Assembly (NCBI RefSeq): GCF_000002425.4
Contig: NC_037271.1
Span: 6,338,374-6,402,373 of the forward strand
Origin: Physcomitrium patens
Lineage: Eukaryota > Streptophyta > Bryopsida > Funariales > Funariaceae
Length of the DNA stretch: 64,000 nt
Reading direction: 5' to 3'
Part shown: piece by piece, positions 49,420 through 62,379 of the stretch
Numbering within the stretch: position 1 is the first letter of the stretch
How the letters are laid out: the number at the start of each line of letters is the position of its first letter
Translations under genes and position numbers: made by a program
The notes under the pieces: model-generated
What the model was told of the DNA's origin: nothing
Databases searched by the model: none
The model's input: only the letters and a program-made list of their open reading frames with translations

Positions 49420-51000
49420 TCCCATGACCGTGAGCATGTACTATTGAGAGTCTCTACAACTCTTGTTGTTATACTTATGCCCTCGCAGATACAGATTGGA
49501 CAACAAAACATTTTAAATCTAACATTTAATTACATGTGTATTACATACGAGCATTGGAGCTGTGGTTTTTTTGGGGAGTGAATTGTTAATGCAAGTTTGA
49601 GATAAGTTGCATTACTGTATCAAACCCTAAACCTGGTCTTGAGGAAAGTTGCAATAGACATAATATTAAATTGTAATGTAAACTCTACAACCAAGAACTG
49701 TACAATTTGTATTTTCAATGTAAAAATTTAATACAGTCAAGATTAATAAATAAATAAAACAACCTCGAGTGTCTATGAGAATGCAACAAAAATCCATCAC
49801 AACTTGATTTTAAGTATTGATTTTACTCATGAATTGACACTAGATCTTATATACTTTGGACATTGTAAAAAATAATATAGAGAAAATTTATATTTTCAAT
49901 AACATGCATAATTTTTTATATATATGCTTATCACTATATATATATATATATATATAGATATTCTGGTCATTGGATAACCTTTAACTAATATTCGTGGCTT
50001 ACTAAATAGTATTTGCTACAACAAAAGTTATTCCTATATCATAAAAATTTATTTTTTAATTAATAATTCTTACATAATTTATAAATTCCTCATTTATAGA
50101 GGTTATATATTAAGTGGGGTACAACTGTACATATGATAAACAAACACCTTTTTATTCTTGAAGGCAATATTATACTTAAATATTTTATGAAATAGAAGAA
50201 TACATACTTAAAAAATTAAATTTTGAGCAATGCATTCAAATACCTTTGTCTCGTAATAAAATTCGAATGATTCTTATCAAAAATAGTAACAGTGGTGTTC
50301 ACAATTTTATTGCAATTTCAAATGAACAAACATTCAATAGTCCATGTCAAATAGTTGCGATAAATTTTTATGTCCATCATTTTATTTTCATTCATTAATC
50401 CCATATTATACACACATATGTACATACATACATGCATATATACATGAGTTCACCCATTCACAATTGATTGGTTTCCATGAACATGTGCAAAAAGACATCC
50501 ACAAATTCTTATTATTCTTGTGATTACTTTTCATTGTTCTCATAGCAACATACATACACACAAAGAGATGTGCTAAGAGATATAATTAAAAACATATACA
50601 TGAATAATTTACAGATATCCTACACAATTATATGTTATACACAAAGCAAATAAAGCACATTCTTTTACAAATCAACATCAATTCAAAGTTGTTTTTATTG
50701 TATAGCATCAAACTGCACAATTCTGATTTTTAAAGAAGACATTTTGAATATGTATACACATATAATTAGGAGCAGATAGTTTGTCACTCGCAACCCTTCA
50801 AATTCTCATACAAAAACATGATTGAATTTATTTTCCATAGAGAATTTGGAAGAGCACTATTTCCAAGCTTGAAAACACAAGTGCCATTATAGAGAACAAG
50901 AGAAGACTTACGCTACACAAACATCTCAAATTGCTATACACACATCCAGTAATTGGGTGATTTGCTTATCTCTTACAAATGGATTTGAAGATGACTTCCT
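49420..51000. other. AT-rich intergenic DNA
   Basis: No coding sequence or element recognised; (AT)n near 49938..49956. Confidence 0.5.
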
Positions 51001-52110
51001 TCCCCTCTTCCTTATCCTGAAGCAAGTCTTAGTATCAGCTCAAGTCTTTGGGATATGCATGTGAGCTTTGAAGCTCGAATGCCGGGCCATGGCCACCGCA
51101 AAGCAGAATCGGATCGCCATTGCATGAGAGCATGGTAACGACTTAAGATTGCAATCCACCTTGTTCCCGCCATTGCCAATGGAGAAGCGTGGGGTGCGGA
51201 AACAACAAGATAATCGATAATTAGTATGTGTGGGTGAAAGCTGCTGCACTTAAGGCCCAGCTTTCCTTCTCCTTCCGAAGGTGTTTGTTGCTGGGATCTC
51301 CGTCGCTTTTATCCCCGTCGTGCCTGCCTGGCCAAGCTTTAGACATTCCCCATCCTTCATGACTCCTCCTGTTAATATCGAATCCCCTGTGGTGGATTCA
51401 ATTCTCCTGCAACCGGGTAACCACTACCAACGCAAGGAAAGAATATCTCCCCGATACGGGTTTCGATTCCCTGTGTTGTCAATCCAAATGGTGGAGGGAT
51501 TCCGTGGTGGAAAGCTCTCGAACACGGGCTTTGAGGTTGTTACGATTTCAGTTCTAATTCTGGTGTGCAGTAGAAAGTGCTCACCTACGTGTGGCGACAA
51601 AGTCTCTTCACTTCATGGAATAAAATAAGGATAATTCCGAGTTTGTTTCGCGAGATTTTTTGTGCAGCATCGGAGAAAATCGTGGGAATGGCAGATTGTT
51701 AACAAGCTCTTGAGGATATGCAGCCAACGAAGCACTATTCCGCACGAGATGAGCAGGAATAACTTCATAAATTCGACAGGACAAACGACGGCGAAGCATC
51801 TTTTCGCCGACGATGAGTTCGTAAAGCTCCGAGTCTAACTGGGCCGGTCACTGCTTCCATTCTTTTTGCTTGCTGTGGAGTGCTGGCAGAACCACAAATC
51901 TGGATTGCTATCTCATGATGATTAGTTGCGTTTTTACTCCACTGCCCGATGCTTATATATATATATATATATGTGAAGTCTACTCAAAACATTTCAATCA
52001 ATGCACCCTCCCAGCATTTACAACTCTGCTGATGATGGTAAGTGGAAATGCCGAAGAATGTGCACAGCATCAAACCGGCTGTCAGAATCTTTTGTAGCCG
52101 CTCCATGCAA
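51001..52110. other. GC-richer island without a recognised gene
   Basis: Composition resembles the gene islands, but the frames (51040..51249 -, 51281..51628 +, 51608..51799 -) match no family I know. The plus strand repeats related phrases around 'cgaatcccctgtggtgga' (51378) and 'tcgattccctgtgttg' (51464). A non-coding transcript, leader exon or decayed gene are all possible. (AT)n at about 51955..51972. Confidence 0.3.
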
Positions 52111-52693
52111 TGAAGCTCGAACCCAGAGAAGGAATGGCTTCACTAATCTATAAAATTCATTCTATCGTCTACTAAGATATGAGACTGATTCCTCCTGTTG
52201 TCGACTGTGGTGCCACCAGGGGGTCCAACATAAGATCGGAACTGAGATACTTACTTTCTCGCGGTGTTAATAACTTCGGGGGAGCAGCGTTCATCGTAAC
52301 CAAGTTTTGTGTGGCTCAAGAAGATTGCCGCATATTTACATGAAGAAATCACATGTTAAGGTAATATTACTTTTCGTAGCTGGAGATTAATGTTGATACA
52401 CCTATGGATAGGAAAATTATTGCATGAATATAGATGTATATAAAAATGTAAATATCGTTAATACAAGATTGGGTGTAGTTTAATAAATGAAATTTCATAT
52501 CTGTATGTTTAAGTATGTTTAAACTTTATGATACAAATACACACACCTTTAATGTTTTTTTCTGCAATGATATGATTTTTGGAACGCTTCAATAATAATT
52601 TACCAGATCAAATATACATTATCATTTGTTATTTTCAGCACTTAAAATAAGTTATTTACCAATGCAAAATATAAAATGTAAAAAATATAGTGT

Positions 52694-52734
<41 letters not shown>

Positions 52735-52860
52735 ATTGAATAACTGCTTCAGAAATGAATCGTAACAAGATTGTAAGCAACATGTATAACTTGTGTTCTA
52801 AATACAATATTTCTATATGTGGATGTATATATATATATATATATAATAAAAAAAACATAC
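52111..52860. other. AT-rich DNA with (CA)n and (AT)n tracts
   Basis: (AC)n at about 52695..52723 and (AT)n at about 52828..52844. Nothing else seen. Confidence 0.6.
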
Positions 52861-52918
52861 CAATTAGCTAAAATGTAATCAAAATTTGGATTTTGAAATT
52901 AACATTTTGATAAAAATG

Positions 52919-53338
52919 CTAATTTGTAAATACAAAACAGCATTTTTTCCTTTTAAAGTTGATTTCATGATCTTTAAGGCAAATGTAGCCAACAAGTTTG
53001 TTGAGTATGTTTTCATCATCTGGTGGGGCACTAATGTCTGTTTGAGTTGCTTTATCAATCATGTCAAACTGGGTATCATCATATATTGTGATTGTATGAC
53101 TTAAAGTTGGATGCTTTTCAACTTCAGGGTTTAATTCAAATGGTTGTTCCACTTTAATGTCCAGTAAATTATCACTACAATAATCTGTATAATCTTCAGT
53201 GTTCTCTGTTGTTTCATGCACTTCTCCTGTTTGTTGAGGTTCATTAATTGGACCCTTTTCCAAAATTTCATCCTCCAGTGTTGAAGTTTCACAGTCGATG
53301 CTATTGAGAAATGTAAGTGTTTCCAATTGTTTAGATTC
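52919..53338 (-). CDS. In-frame continuation past the TAG, with an LC8-type motif
   Basis: 139 codons directly continue the frame of the 484-residue protein (ESKQ, then LETLTFLNSIDCETS...) to TAG at 52919. The segment is acidic and polar. At 53036..53053 it encodes KATQTD inside DMIDKATQTDISAPP, which fits the canonical K/R-x-T-Q-T motif bound by dynein light chain LC8 (DYNLL), typical of disordered partners. The last residues KRKKCCFVFTN may be read-through into an intron, since TTT|GTATTT could be a donor. Whether this is reached by read-through, splicing, or only in an allele without the stop is unknown. Confidence 0.5.
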   Translation of the reverse strand, partial: ESKQLETLTFLNSIDCETSTLEDEILEKGPINEPQQTGEVHETTENTEDYTDYCSDNLLDIKVEQPFELNPEVEKHPTLSHTITIYDDTQFDMIDKATQTDISAPPDDENILNKLVGYICLKDHEINFKRKKCCFVFTN

Positions 53339-54793
53339 CTAGGGTACATCAGTTTTAGGATTTTTACTTGTATGTGTTGTGTGCAGTTGTTTTATTTTGT
53401 CACTTTTGTTAATTTCATGAATCATTGATGAATTTTTCAAATGAAGAGATTGATTCCAAGTCTTTGAACTAGTTTTTTGTGTCCCTACAGGAATATCATG
53501 TTGTAGAACATTGTTGCAAATCATTTCATTTTCTCTCACTATTTGTGGTTCTACATGCAAATTAAAATCATGGGTGCTTAGTGTAGATATTGGTAGGGGT
53601 TTTTTGATTTCAAGCGGAATTTCAAATTGTGTATTTGGCTTTAAACTTGTGTCTATATGTATGTTGGTGTTTTTTTTGGACGTTTCAACAATCTTGTCTT
53701 CAAATCCTTTGTTGCATGTTTCTGAATTTGAAGTTTTGGAAAATACGTTTTTATATGTACCTGTAATCTCGACTTCAGAGAAAGATGTTTTCTTCACTTT
53801 TTCTGCATGATTTCTACCTTTTGTAGTTTTTAGTGTATTATCATGACAAGAAGGATTTATAATCTGCTTATTTTTTCTATAATAAAATGAGTGGTAAAGG
53901 TTTGGAGATTCTTCAAATATTTTATCATTATTCAAATCTGTTTTCAACCATAATTTTAAATGATAGTCTTCAACTTTTTCTTTTTGAAAAGCAAATAAGG
54001 AGTCATCTTCGGTAATAAAACTTTTGATGTCAGTAGTGTTAGGTGCTTCAGATTTACTAATGGTATTTATTATACAAGGGTTTTCAAACCAACTTATATT
54101 TTTGTTTTGATAAATTTTAGGTTTCAATTTGGAGTTATAATGAACACATTTTCCAAACAAATCTTTTGTGAAATCATTTTTGGAATTATCTTTACTTTCA
54201 GTTTTGTTTTCTTTTGATGCATATTCAAGTACATCAGATAAGTTCACAGAAGAATTATTTTTTGAATATTCATTCGCAGGATTGGGTTTGAATTGTTTTA
54301 TACAGCATTCTGTGGAAGAGATATACATTTGGCCTAAAACCAATGAATTGCTTGATATTCCATATGGTGCTCCACTAATTACCGTAGAATCTTCGATATC
54401 ATCAGTAATGGATTTGGATTGTATGTTTCCAGGAACGCTATGAATTATGGGAAACTCTATAGATTTGTTTGAATCAAAATGCTCGGAGTTATTCAACTTC
54501 GTCAAAACAAATTTACGTTCATTTAATTGAACACCTTTACTATTAGTATTTAATGGTTTTGTATAAAAAATGGATTTGGGCTCATAGTTTTGGTATCTAA
54601 TGCTGTTTTCTTTTTGATTTTTTAATAAGTCGTTGATACTCTTTTGATATTTTTTGTTGTTCAATATAATTAAGAGTTTTTGTAACTTTTTAAGATCATT
54701 GATTATCAGTTTTGAAAACAGTTTTTTGTCAGAGTTTATCACATGATTCAAAATCGATAGCATTTGCAATTTTATTAACGTATGCTTTCTCAT
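53339..54793 (-). CDS. Long unrecognised protein, Asn/Lys/Ser-rich
   Basis: 484 residues from ATG 54793 to TAG 53339..53341; an in-frame TAA lies five codons before the ATG. A frame this long in roughly 70% AT sequence is very unlikely by chance. The N-terminal ~110 residues are Lys/Leu-rich and helix-prone (LQMLSILNHVINSDKKLFSK, then KKLQKLLIILNN), possibly coiled coil. The rest is polar, rich in Asn, Ser, Lys and Thr, and looks disordered. No signal peptide, membrane segment or catalytic motif is seen. After the TAG the same frame stays open for 139 more sense codons, suggesting one longer protein with a nonsense change or base error. I do not recognise the family. Its AT-rich codons differ from the GC-rich genes in this window. 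Confidence 0.65.
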   Translation of the reverse strand: MRKHTLIKLQMLSILNHVINSDKKLFSKLIINDLKKLQKLLIILNNKKYQKSINDLLKNQKENSIRYQNYEPKSIFYTKPLNTNSKGVQLNERKFVLTKLNNSEHFDSNKSIEFPIIHSVPGNIQSKSITDDIEDSTVISGAPYGISSNSLVLGQMYISSTECCIKQFKPNPANEYSKNNSSVNLSDVLEYASKENKTESKDNSKNDFTKDLFGKCVHYNSKLKPKIYQNKNISWFENPCIINTISKSEAPNTTDIKSFITEDDSLFAFQKEKVEDYHLKLWLKTDLNNDKIFEESPNLYHSFYYRKNKQIINPSCHDNTLKTTKGRNHAEKVKKTSFSEVEITGTYKNVFSKTSNSETCNKGFEDKIVETSKKNTNIHIDTSLKPNTQFEIPLEIKKPLPISTLSTHDFNLHVEPQIVRENEMICNNVLQHDIPVGTQKTSSKTWNQSLHLKNSSMIHEINKSDKIKQLHTTHTSKNPKTDVP

Positions 54794-54882
54794 TGTTATT
54801 AGGTTATTTTAGTATCTAAATATGATAACTTTATGTTCATTAAACTCATTATAATTTTATTAAAACAACCATCTTCTGTAAA

Positions 54883-54920
<38 letters not shown>

Positions 54921-55432
54921 CACAATCCTCACTTTCATAGGATTTTTAAATGAATATTTTTCATCTAATTTTACCTAATTATTTTTTCATATTATAAAAA
55001 TTATTGAATAATGAGCTTATTTGTTTTTACTGTAATTATTGATGGGTTTTATGTCATTTCTTAACAACATATTGCTAACTTCTATTTTCTGTTTTGATGC
55101 TTCTTCTTTTGAATAAGGGTATTTTCCACATTTAAAATTCACTGGGTGTAATATGTAAAGACAATGAATACTGTGAATGAATTTAGCTGTGTATAAATCA
55201 TATTGAACATTGCCGATATGTGATTTATACTTCTAATCAATTTTTAAAACTTTCACGAGATGTTTTCTTATTTTTCTTTATATACGTAGTCTGCACACTT
55301 TTTATCTTTCATTGCATTTATATTGAATCCAATTAGATTTGTTACAAAAGATGATATTGTTTTACTAAATTTCTTTTTTCAAAGAAAAAAAAAAAGAATA
55401 AATCTAAAAGGAGTATTTGGAATATTTAATAA

Positions 55433-55475
<43 letters not shown>

Positions 55476-55960
55476 TTTATTTTCCAAGTATATTGAAAAT
55501 GAAATTGAATTAATGCATATTTAAAGTATTTTGTCTTTTACGGAATATTTTCTGTTTCATAGACATCTGTAAAACATCTTGTAAGATTTAATATGGAATA
55601 ACAAAACTTAAAAGATCACAATTATCATAGTCAGAGTGCAACTGAATTTCTTCATTGGATTTTACTAATTCCTACTGGTTTGTATAAGTTCTAAGTCAGC
55701 CATATTCAATTCCTTTGTTTTTGAACAATGTTTATGAATACAGCAATTGATTCACTCATATAGGATATAATAATGACTGTCTGCACTAAAGGTGATTTCG
55801 AAAAAAAAACAAAAATCAGAAATCAAAGAAAGAACTATCCACAGTCATGTATATCTCCTTCGACATATTCAGCTTTAGATGAACTTTGATTTTTGAGGGT
55901 AGGATATGTGTTCTTGAATCAAAAGATCGTGGGTGAGTACCTCATTGTAAACATTTTTTG

Positions 55961-55992
<32 letters not shown>

Positions 55993-58900
55993 GCACACAT
56001 ATTAAAATAAATAACTCAATTCGAGAAATAAATGTTGAACATTATAAAATATGTTCACTGGTATTTAAAGTTACTAATTTGTTAAAATTGAAAACCCTTC
56101 ATTTATTTATAAACATTTTTTCGAGGCATTATGTAATATCTCAAACAGAAACTACTTGTCGCATTTATTTTCTCTAAAAATTTGATTTTAAAAAACTATA
56201 ATTTCATATTTTAAATCTTTTAACTGTTGTTTACCTGATAGAGTTGAAAAATTGGTAATTTGAGAATTTAAATCGAGCATGTACAATTTAGATTTTATTT
56301 TTTATTTTTTAATAAATCATTCACTGCTAAACATTTTATTGTACTGGTTTCTCAGCTTTTTCGTTTTTGTTTAATTTAACAATTTCTACATTCAATTTCA
56401 ATATGAGGCGAACTTTCAAATATGAGTTTGACACACACACACTCATATCAATAGATTAAAAATAAGAAAGTATTATGCATGATTTTTTTTTTAAAAAAAA
56501 GTGTTTCTTTATATCATAAAAAATCAATATTTAAAAATATATTTTGTATTTCCAATCATAGTTTTAGTCATTTTTCTCTCATATTAAATTTTAAATGGAT
56601 TTGTTTTCTTAGAAAACATGACAACAACAAAATCAAAATAAATAAAATGCTATGTGACTATTGCAAAGACAACAACACATAATATAGTTAAAGTATGTAG
56701 GATGTTGTATTGGTATTAATATTAGATGTTGTATCTCTTTTCACCTTTCTCAGATATTAAGATACTTAAATAAATCAAGAATTGGTGAAAAATTCAAAAT
56801 AAATTCAGTTGTGGATAGACACGTAAAGAAATATAATGCCTTTGTGGAGTAAATGCACACAAAATACCATTGTTTTAAGTATATAAGACTAATAGAAATA
56901 TATAACGTAATTTTATTTTGATGTATTATATTTTCTTCTCGATTTCCTATAATATCATTTGAGTTTCTTAATAAATGAAATTGACATGGTTGTAAAAATT
57001 CATTGCATTAATTTTAATGTAACACAAATCTTTAAGTAAAAGATAAAAATGCCATCTCAGATAGATCAACATTCTAAATATTTTGGTTTATTTGATGAAT
57101 TTTTTAAAAATAAACCTCAAATGTGATATGATGTATCTAATTTTCTATTTACATATGTTGATATACATTTTTAATTTTTTGTTAAAAAAACTTATAAATT
57201 TTTAAAGATATTAAAACTTGCAATAATAATTATAATAAAACTTTTAACTCAACTTGTTATAAGATTATTTAGTCTTAATATTAAAACAAAACAACTATAC
57301 TGTATCACCAATTTTAAATATATGTTGTTTTCATTAGACATCCATATCAGCTTTTTGTTCTATATTAAATTTTTCTTTAGATAGATTTTTTATTTTTTCT
57401 AATACTTTAATATATTAATTTTTAATGTGTTTTTGAAAATAAAAAATAATAATGTTCATAATTAAAAAAAAATTATGGCGTTTATTGAGCAAAAGAATGT
57501 GCCATATTTAAATTTAATTCTTTTTCCAATAACAAAAATAATTCTAGTTTTTTTGTAAAATTTTATAAGAAATTATAGTTATTATTCTAAAACTTAGAAT
57601 TTACCTTTTATTTAGTTATTATTTTAAAAACATAAAACCATAAAAAAATTTGATATCAATTTTTTGTAATTTAATAAACATCTAAAATCTTAATGCAAAC
57701 TTAGATCTTTCATAAGATAACTTTAATTAAAAATTTATGATGTTAATGAATACAATGTAAAATTGTAAGAATGAACTTTCTAATAATAGAAAATATTTTA
57801 TATATAATCATGCCATTTTGGTTCGAAAGATTATAAAAATAATTATAGTGTTGTAAGAATCTACAAATTAAATTATCTGTAATAAAATCCATTATTATTA
57901 TTTTTTAAATAAGTAAATATTGAAGAAGTCTATAAGATGAAAAATATTGAACAATTGCATAATAGCAATTATTACAAGATTGAAAAAAATATTTTAAATA
58001 TTTACTATATTTAAAGCCACCAAAATTTCTTGGAATAATCTCTAAATATTTATTTTATATAAAATGTCTATTTTTTAAGAATTAATGTTCTTCTCAAATA
58101 ACATATAATCTTCCTTGATTTATTAAATCATGTAAATGTTCTTTATGATAGAGAAGGTTCTAAATAAAATCAAAATAAATATAGTCATCATGAAACTTGG
58201 TGTCGTACTTGAACAGATTACATTAAAAAACATAAGATCAAGAAGAATTTTTAATATTATAAGTCAAAACATGGTTGCTTTAGTTTTCAAGAGATGGTTT
58301 GTTATTGATTTTATGAAGCATTTGCCTCTTTTGGTACATAACATGGATGTTTAGACATGAAGTTGGCAGTCCTTTGTATTTTCTAAGACTGTCTGATTTT
58401 AAGACTACCTGATTTTTAGTACAAATTATTGACACAAAATAATTAAGTTTTATGTAAATAGTATGAAATGAAGAAAGCTTTGAAGACTCTACGAAATAAC
58501 AATGTAATTTGTTTTTACAAATCTAAAATACTATAAAATTTCTTGCTGTGTAATTTAGTTTCATCTTGATTGTTGAGAAGTTTTTCTGCATAAAAAGCAA
58601 TAGATTAAAGTCTGTCATTTGCATCTATTTATAATAAAAATTTAACAAATAAAAAATTCAATACATCTGTCTCCATAATAAATGCTTTATAAGAAATCTA
58701 AATAAAATAAAATAGGAATTATAGCAAAGTCTATTTTAAACCTTAGAATGTTGTTTTCCATCTATATTTAAATATTTAAATTAACTCTGATTAATTACAT
58801 AAATAATAATATTAAATAATAATAATAATATTCTATAGTAGTTTTAAAAACCTTATAAATGTTAAACATAAAATTTAAGTTTAAGATGTTTATAATTTAT

Positions 58901-61202
58901 AATAGTTTGTGCTCTTTTAGGATCTATATGCCAACCATTATTTGAATTGATTTACTCTAAAAACTCTACTTTGTATTGTATGAGATATACATTTATATTT
59001 TATTTTTATTTTTATCTTGGCATATAACTTTGTATCTTTTATTTATTTTTTTAATATAAAACAAGTATGTTTGTAATCTATTATACTCTCAAGATAGATA
59101 AAAATATAATATAATAACACATAACAAAAATATCAATTGTTTTATAAAAGATACTATTAAAAATATTTGTTTTAATTGAATCATTTAGAATCTAAAAATA
59201 TCTTAGTATAGTTAAAATATCCGTATCTAATTTAAGATACAAATATTATATTTATCTCATTTTTTAATAAGTATCGTATAACAAGCTTTTTATAAATTTA
59301 CTTCAATAAAAAATTTAGATATATTTAATCGGTTAAATAGACATAATATCAAACAAGAAAAAACAAACAAACAAAGAAACAAAACAAAACAAAACAAAAA
59401 AAACAAACAAACAAACAAACAAACAAACAAACAAAATAGAAAACAAAAAATATTCTCAATAGTCAATTTTTTGAATTTGTGATACTTTACACACATTTGC
59501 AAGGTATTTTTTTTTTTTTTTTTTTTTTTTTCTCTTATTTTCTTCTTAAAAAAGATTTTCACACTTGCACAAGATTTTGAATATCAAATAATACTCTTAG
59601 CAATGGTTTTGTTAACATGTTCATTTTAAGGGATCAATTTGTTTTGCAACAAGTTGTAAATTGATTTAGATAATGGTTGAATTTCTTTTTAAAGCTCAAT
59701 ATGGTAAATTTCAGATTAATATACTGTAAATATACCTATGTTTTACTCAAATGTATCTTAATGTTTCTTATAAAACTTTAAAAGTTTGCTACAGTTTCCA
59801 CTTATATAAGGACTTGGTATTTTGCACATGAAAAAAATAAAAAAATAAATGCCATTTCTCTAACAAATAGAAGTTTAACTTGTTTTTATTGAAAATCTAT
59901 TTCCTGATACAATATTATTTTAGATAAAGTAAGAAATATCTAAGATTATAAGATATCTAATCTATTCAAGGGTCATTATTTTTTCACCATGATAAATATA
60001 AAAATAGTAAGATTAATTTAAATTCTATAATATTAAATTTTACTATACTTTAAAATATTTTTACAAATAATAATATTGGTAGTTTTTTATGAATGACACT
60101 TCCAAAAGATAAAATTAACAATCTATAATTTTAACATTTATGTGTCTAAACTTTTTAACTAATAATATTTTTAGAAACATATATTTTTGTTTTATTAAAA
60201 ATAAAAAAGAAGCACCGAAATCTTGAAGAAAATATAAAAATAAAAGGTTTTTATTTATTCTAAAAAATACTTTACAAAAAATCAAAGTATTTAATTAATA
60301 ATATAAGACCTTCATAGTTGATGTTTTTAAAAAATTCAATCACACATTTTTACTTATAATTAAATAAACTTCTTTTCTAAGACATTCTATATATTTAGAT
60401 CTTTCTTTTTGGATTTTTTTTTGATAAGGTCAACTTAAATTTGAATTCTTTGGAATATATGTATAATCTTTTTTAAAAATTAGTATGAAGATATTTCTTG
60501 TGTTGCAAAGGATTTGAATTATAAAATATCAATATAAATGTCTTTTATATTTAACCATATAACTTAACAAATAGAAGTAAATGATAGAAAAACATAGAAG
60601 CATTAAAGTGCCATTATACAACTTCTAAATAAAGTTTTAATAAATCATTTTTTGGCTTTAATAACAAAGTAGCTTGTAAGTTTTTATTTTTAAAGATAAA
60701 GTAAGTTGATCAAAAATTATTTTATTATATTATAATTTTTCATTAAATTAAAAAATAATAATATTTTTATCTTATTAGACATCAATTGCTACTTATAAAA
60801 ATTATACAACTTATACACATATAGACAAGAATAAATTTTATTGCAAAAATTATCTTAAATTTTTTAATATTTAAATTATATTATTTTTATTAAAATAGAT
60901 GAAATTATTTTTATAAATGTATCTATATTATTAAACATAAAATCTTAGTTTTTAATTAATATTAATAATCATAAAAGAATAATAAGTAAAATTTTAATAA
61001 ATTTGATATAAGATGCTTGGATTAAATAACAAGAATTAGTTATGATTGATAAAAATATCTCCAAATCTACATCTAGTATTATCAAACTTTTCAAGAAGAA
61101 CAACTCATGGTTCTTTAGTTGTTGTAATTGTATTTTATAAGTTACTTGAGGTAGTGTATTTATTTTAGAAATTCTTGTTGTTTTGATAGTTTAGTCATTA
61201 GG
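54794..61202. other. AT-rich intergenic DNA, no gene recognised
   Basis: Very AT-rich throughout. Includes (AT)n at about 54888..54914 and 55963..55986, a (TTA)n run at about 55436..55475, (CAAA)n at about 59400..59434 and a T run at about 59508..59530. Short frames here lack family features. A slightly less AT-rich patch near 55620..55930 might belong to the neighbouring minus-strand gene, but nothing proves it. Confidence 0.5.
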
Positions 61203-61761
61203 TGTCAAGGACATGAACTAAAAAATGATACATAAACCAATAAAATCCATGTCAAAGAAAGAATAACAAAATAGAAGTAAAGAAGTACATATATTAAAAA
61301 GAAGCTGAAATGACTTATTGTCAAAAGACAAGAAAACTTGAGACTCTTGAAATTAGACTAAAAGCAAGAAAAGAGTTAACAAGAGTGAAGAGAGCTTCAT
61401 TTTTATCTCTATATATACTATCTAACTAAGGGCTACGTGGTGATGTTCTACAGGATCTCTAATATGTATTGACTTTGTAGGATACATGCCTTGACTTATA
61501 AGGCAGATTTTTCTACATGTCGGCCATATAGTTAGCTTGGTTTTTAAGCTAATAACATGTGTAGCATATGGCCAACTTGTTGACCACGTTTCTAATCCAA
61601 AAAGTCAGTTAAAGACACCTATAAAGTCAAAGCAGTGTCTATAAAGCTTCTAGAAAGCTTCCATAGCAAATATTATAGAATTAACTTACTTATACCTACT
61701 TCTACTTACTTCTACCTATTTATACAAGTAATTTTTGGCTTACATGTATATGTCTATGATA
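61203..61761 (-). repeat. 3' LTR of second chromovirus copy
   Basis: 559 bp. On the plus strand it starts TGTCAAGGACAT and ends CTATGATA, the inverted form of the LTR at 7385..7945. It keeps the TATA box (TATATATA in inverted context near 61413) and the ACTCTTGT-TAAC start-site block (complement near 61379). Confidence 0.88.
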
Positions 61762-61802
61762 TTACTTCTCCTTCTAGGGGTGAGTTTCATAAGAAGTGGT
61801 CA

Positions 61803-62225
61803 TCATATGTTGAAAAAATCCATGATGTGACAAATTATATTTGTCATAGACTTAGATCTTTGTTTTCTTGAAAGATGATTGATAGGACCTCTCAACCATG
61901 GAAAGTGTTCCATATCAGGGTGGAAAGACCACCTTGTTATTTGATCATTGTTGAGGCCTTCATAACTTCCTTCAAATAAAATATTTGGAATATCGTCAGA
62001 AATTGTTTCTACCTCTAATAAAATCACCAAACATCGAGAGTCCCTTCTAACATCGTGTTACCAAACGTGTTGTATCTCACCATCTATTCGAGAAAAAATA
62101 TGTCGTTCTTAAAGATCTTCATCTCAATTACATCGTCTTGTAGGTTGTAACAATGACAATGTCTCATTCGGCACATCAGCAAATGAAGGCTCTTCAGTCA
62201 AATTCGTTGGTTGTTGGTTCTCCAT
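61803..62225 (-). pseudogene. Accessory frame of second chromovirus copy
   Basis: ATG at 62225 to TGA at 61803, 141 codons with stop, the same length as 6922..7344 and with no net indel. In-frame stops at codons 34, 39 and 56 differ from those of the first copy. The last 76 codons are open (ILLEVETI, LFEGSYEGLNNDQIT, WLRGPINHL). Function unknown. Confidence 0.7.
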
Positions 62226-62379
62226 CTCCTTAGCATCACAATTGTAAAGAAGCTATAATTAAGAATTGAAAGTAGAATGTTATCTTACCTAGAGCTTCTT
62301 TTTTTATAGAAAAAGCCTTCATCTTGATTTTGATGGATGTCGAAAATAGAAAGCCTCCATTGCCTATATTGCATTTATA

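Noticed and set aside
51440-51475. TTCGATTCC resembling a tRNA T-arm
   Set aside because: No acceptor stem, D-arm or anticodon arm could be built around it.
59400-59434. Regular CAAA repeats considered as a possible CRISPR-like or satellite array
   Set aside because: A simple 4-bp microsatellite without spacers or longer unit.
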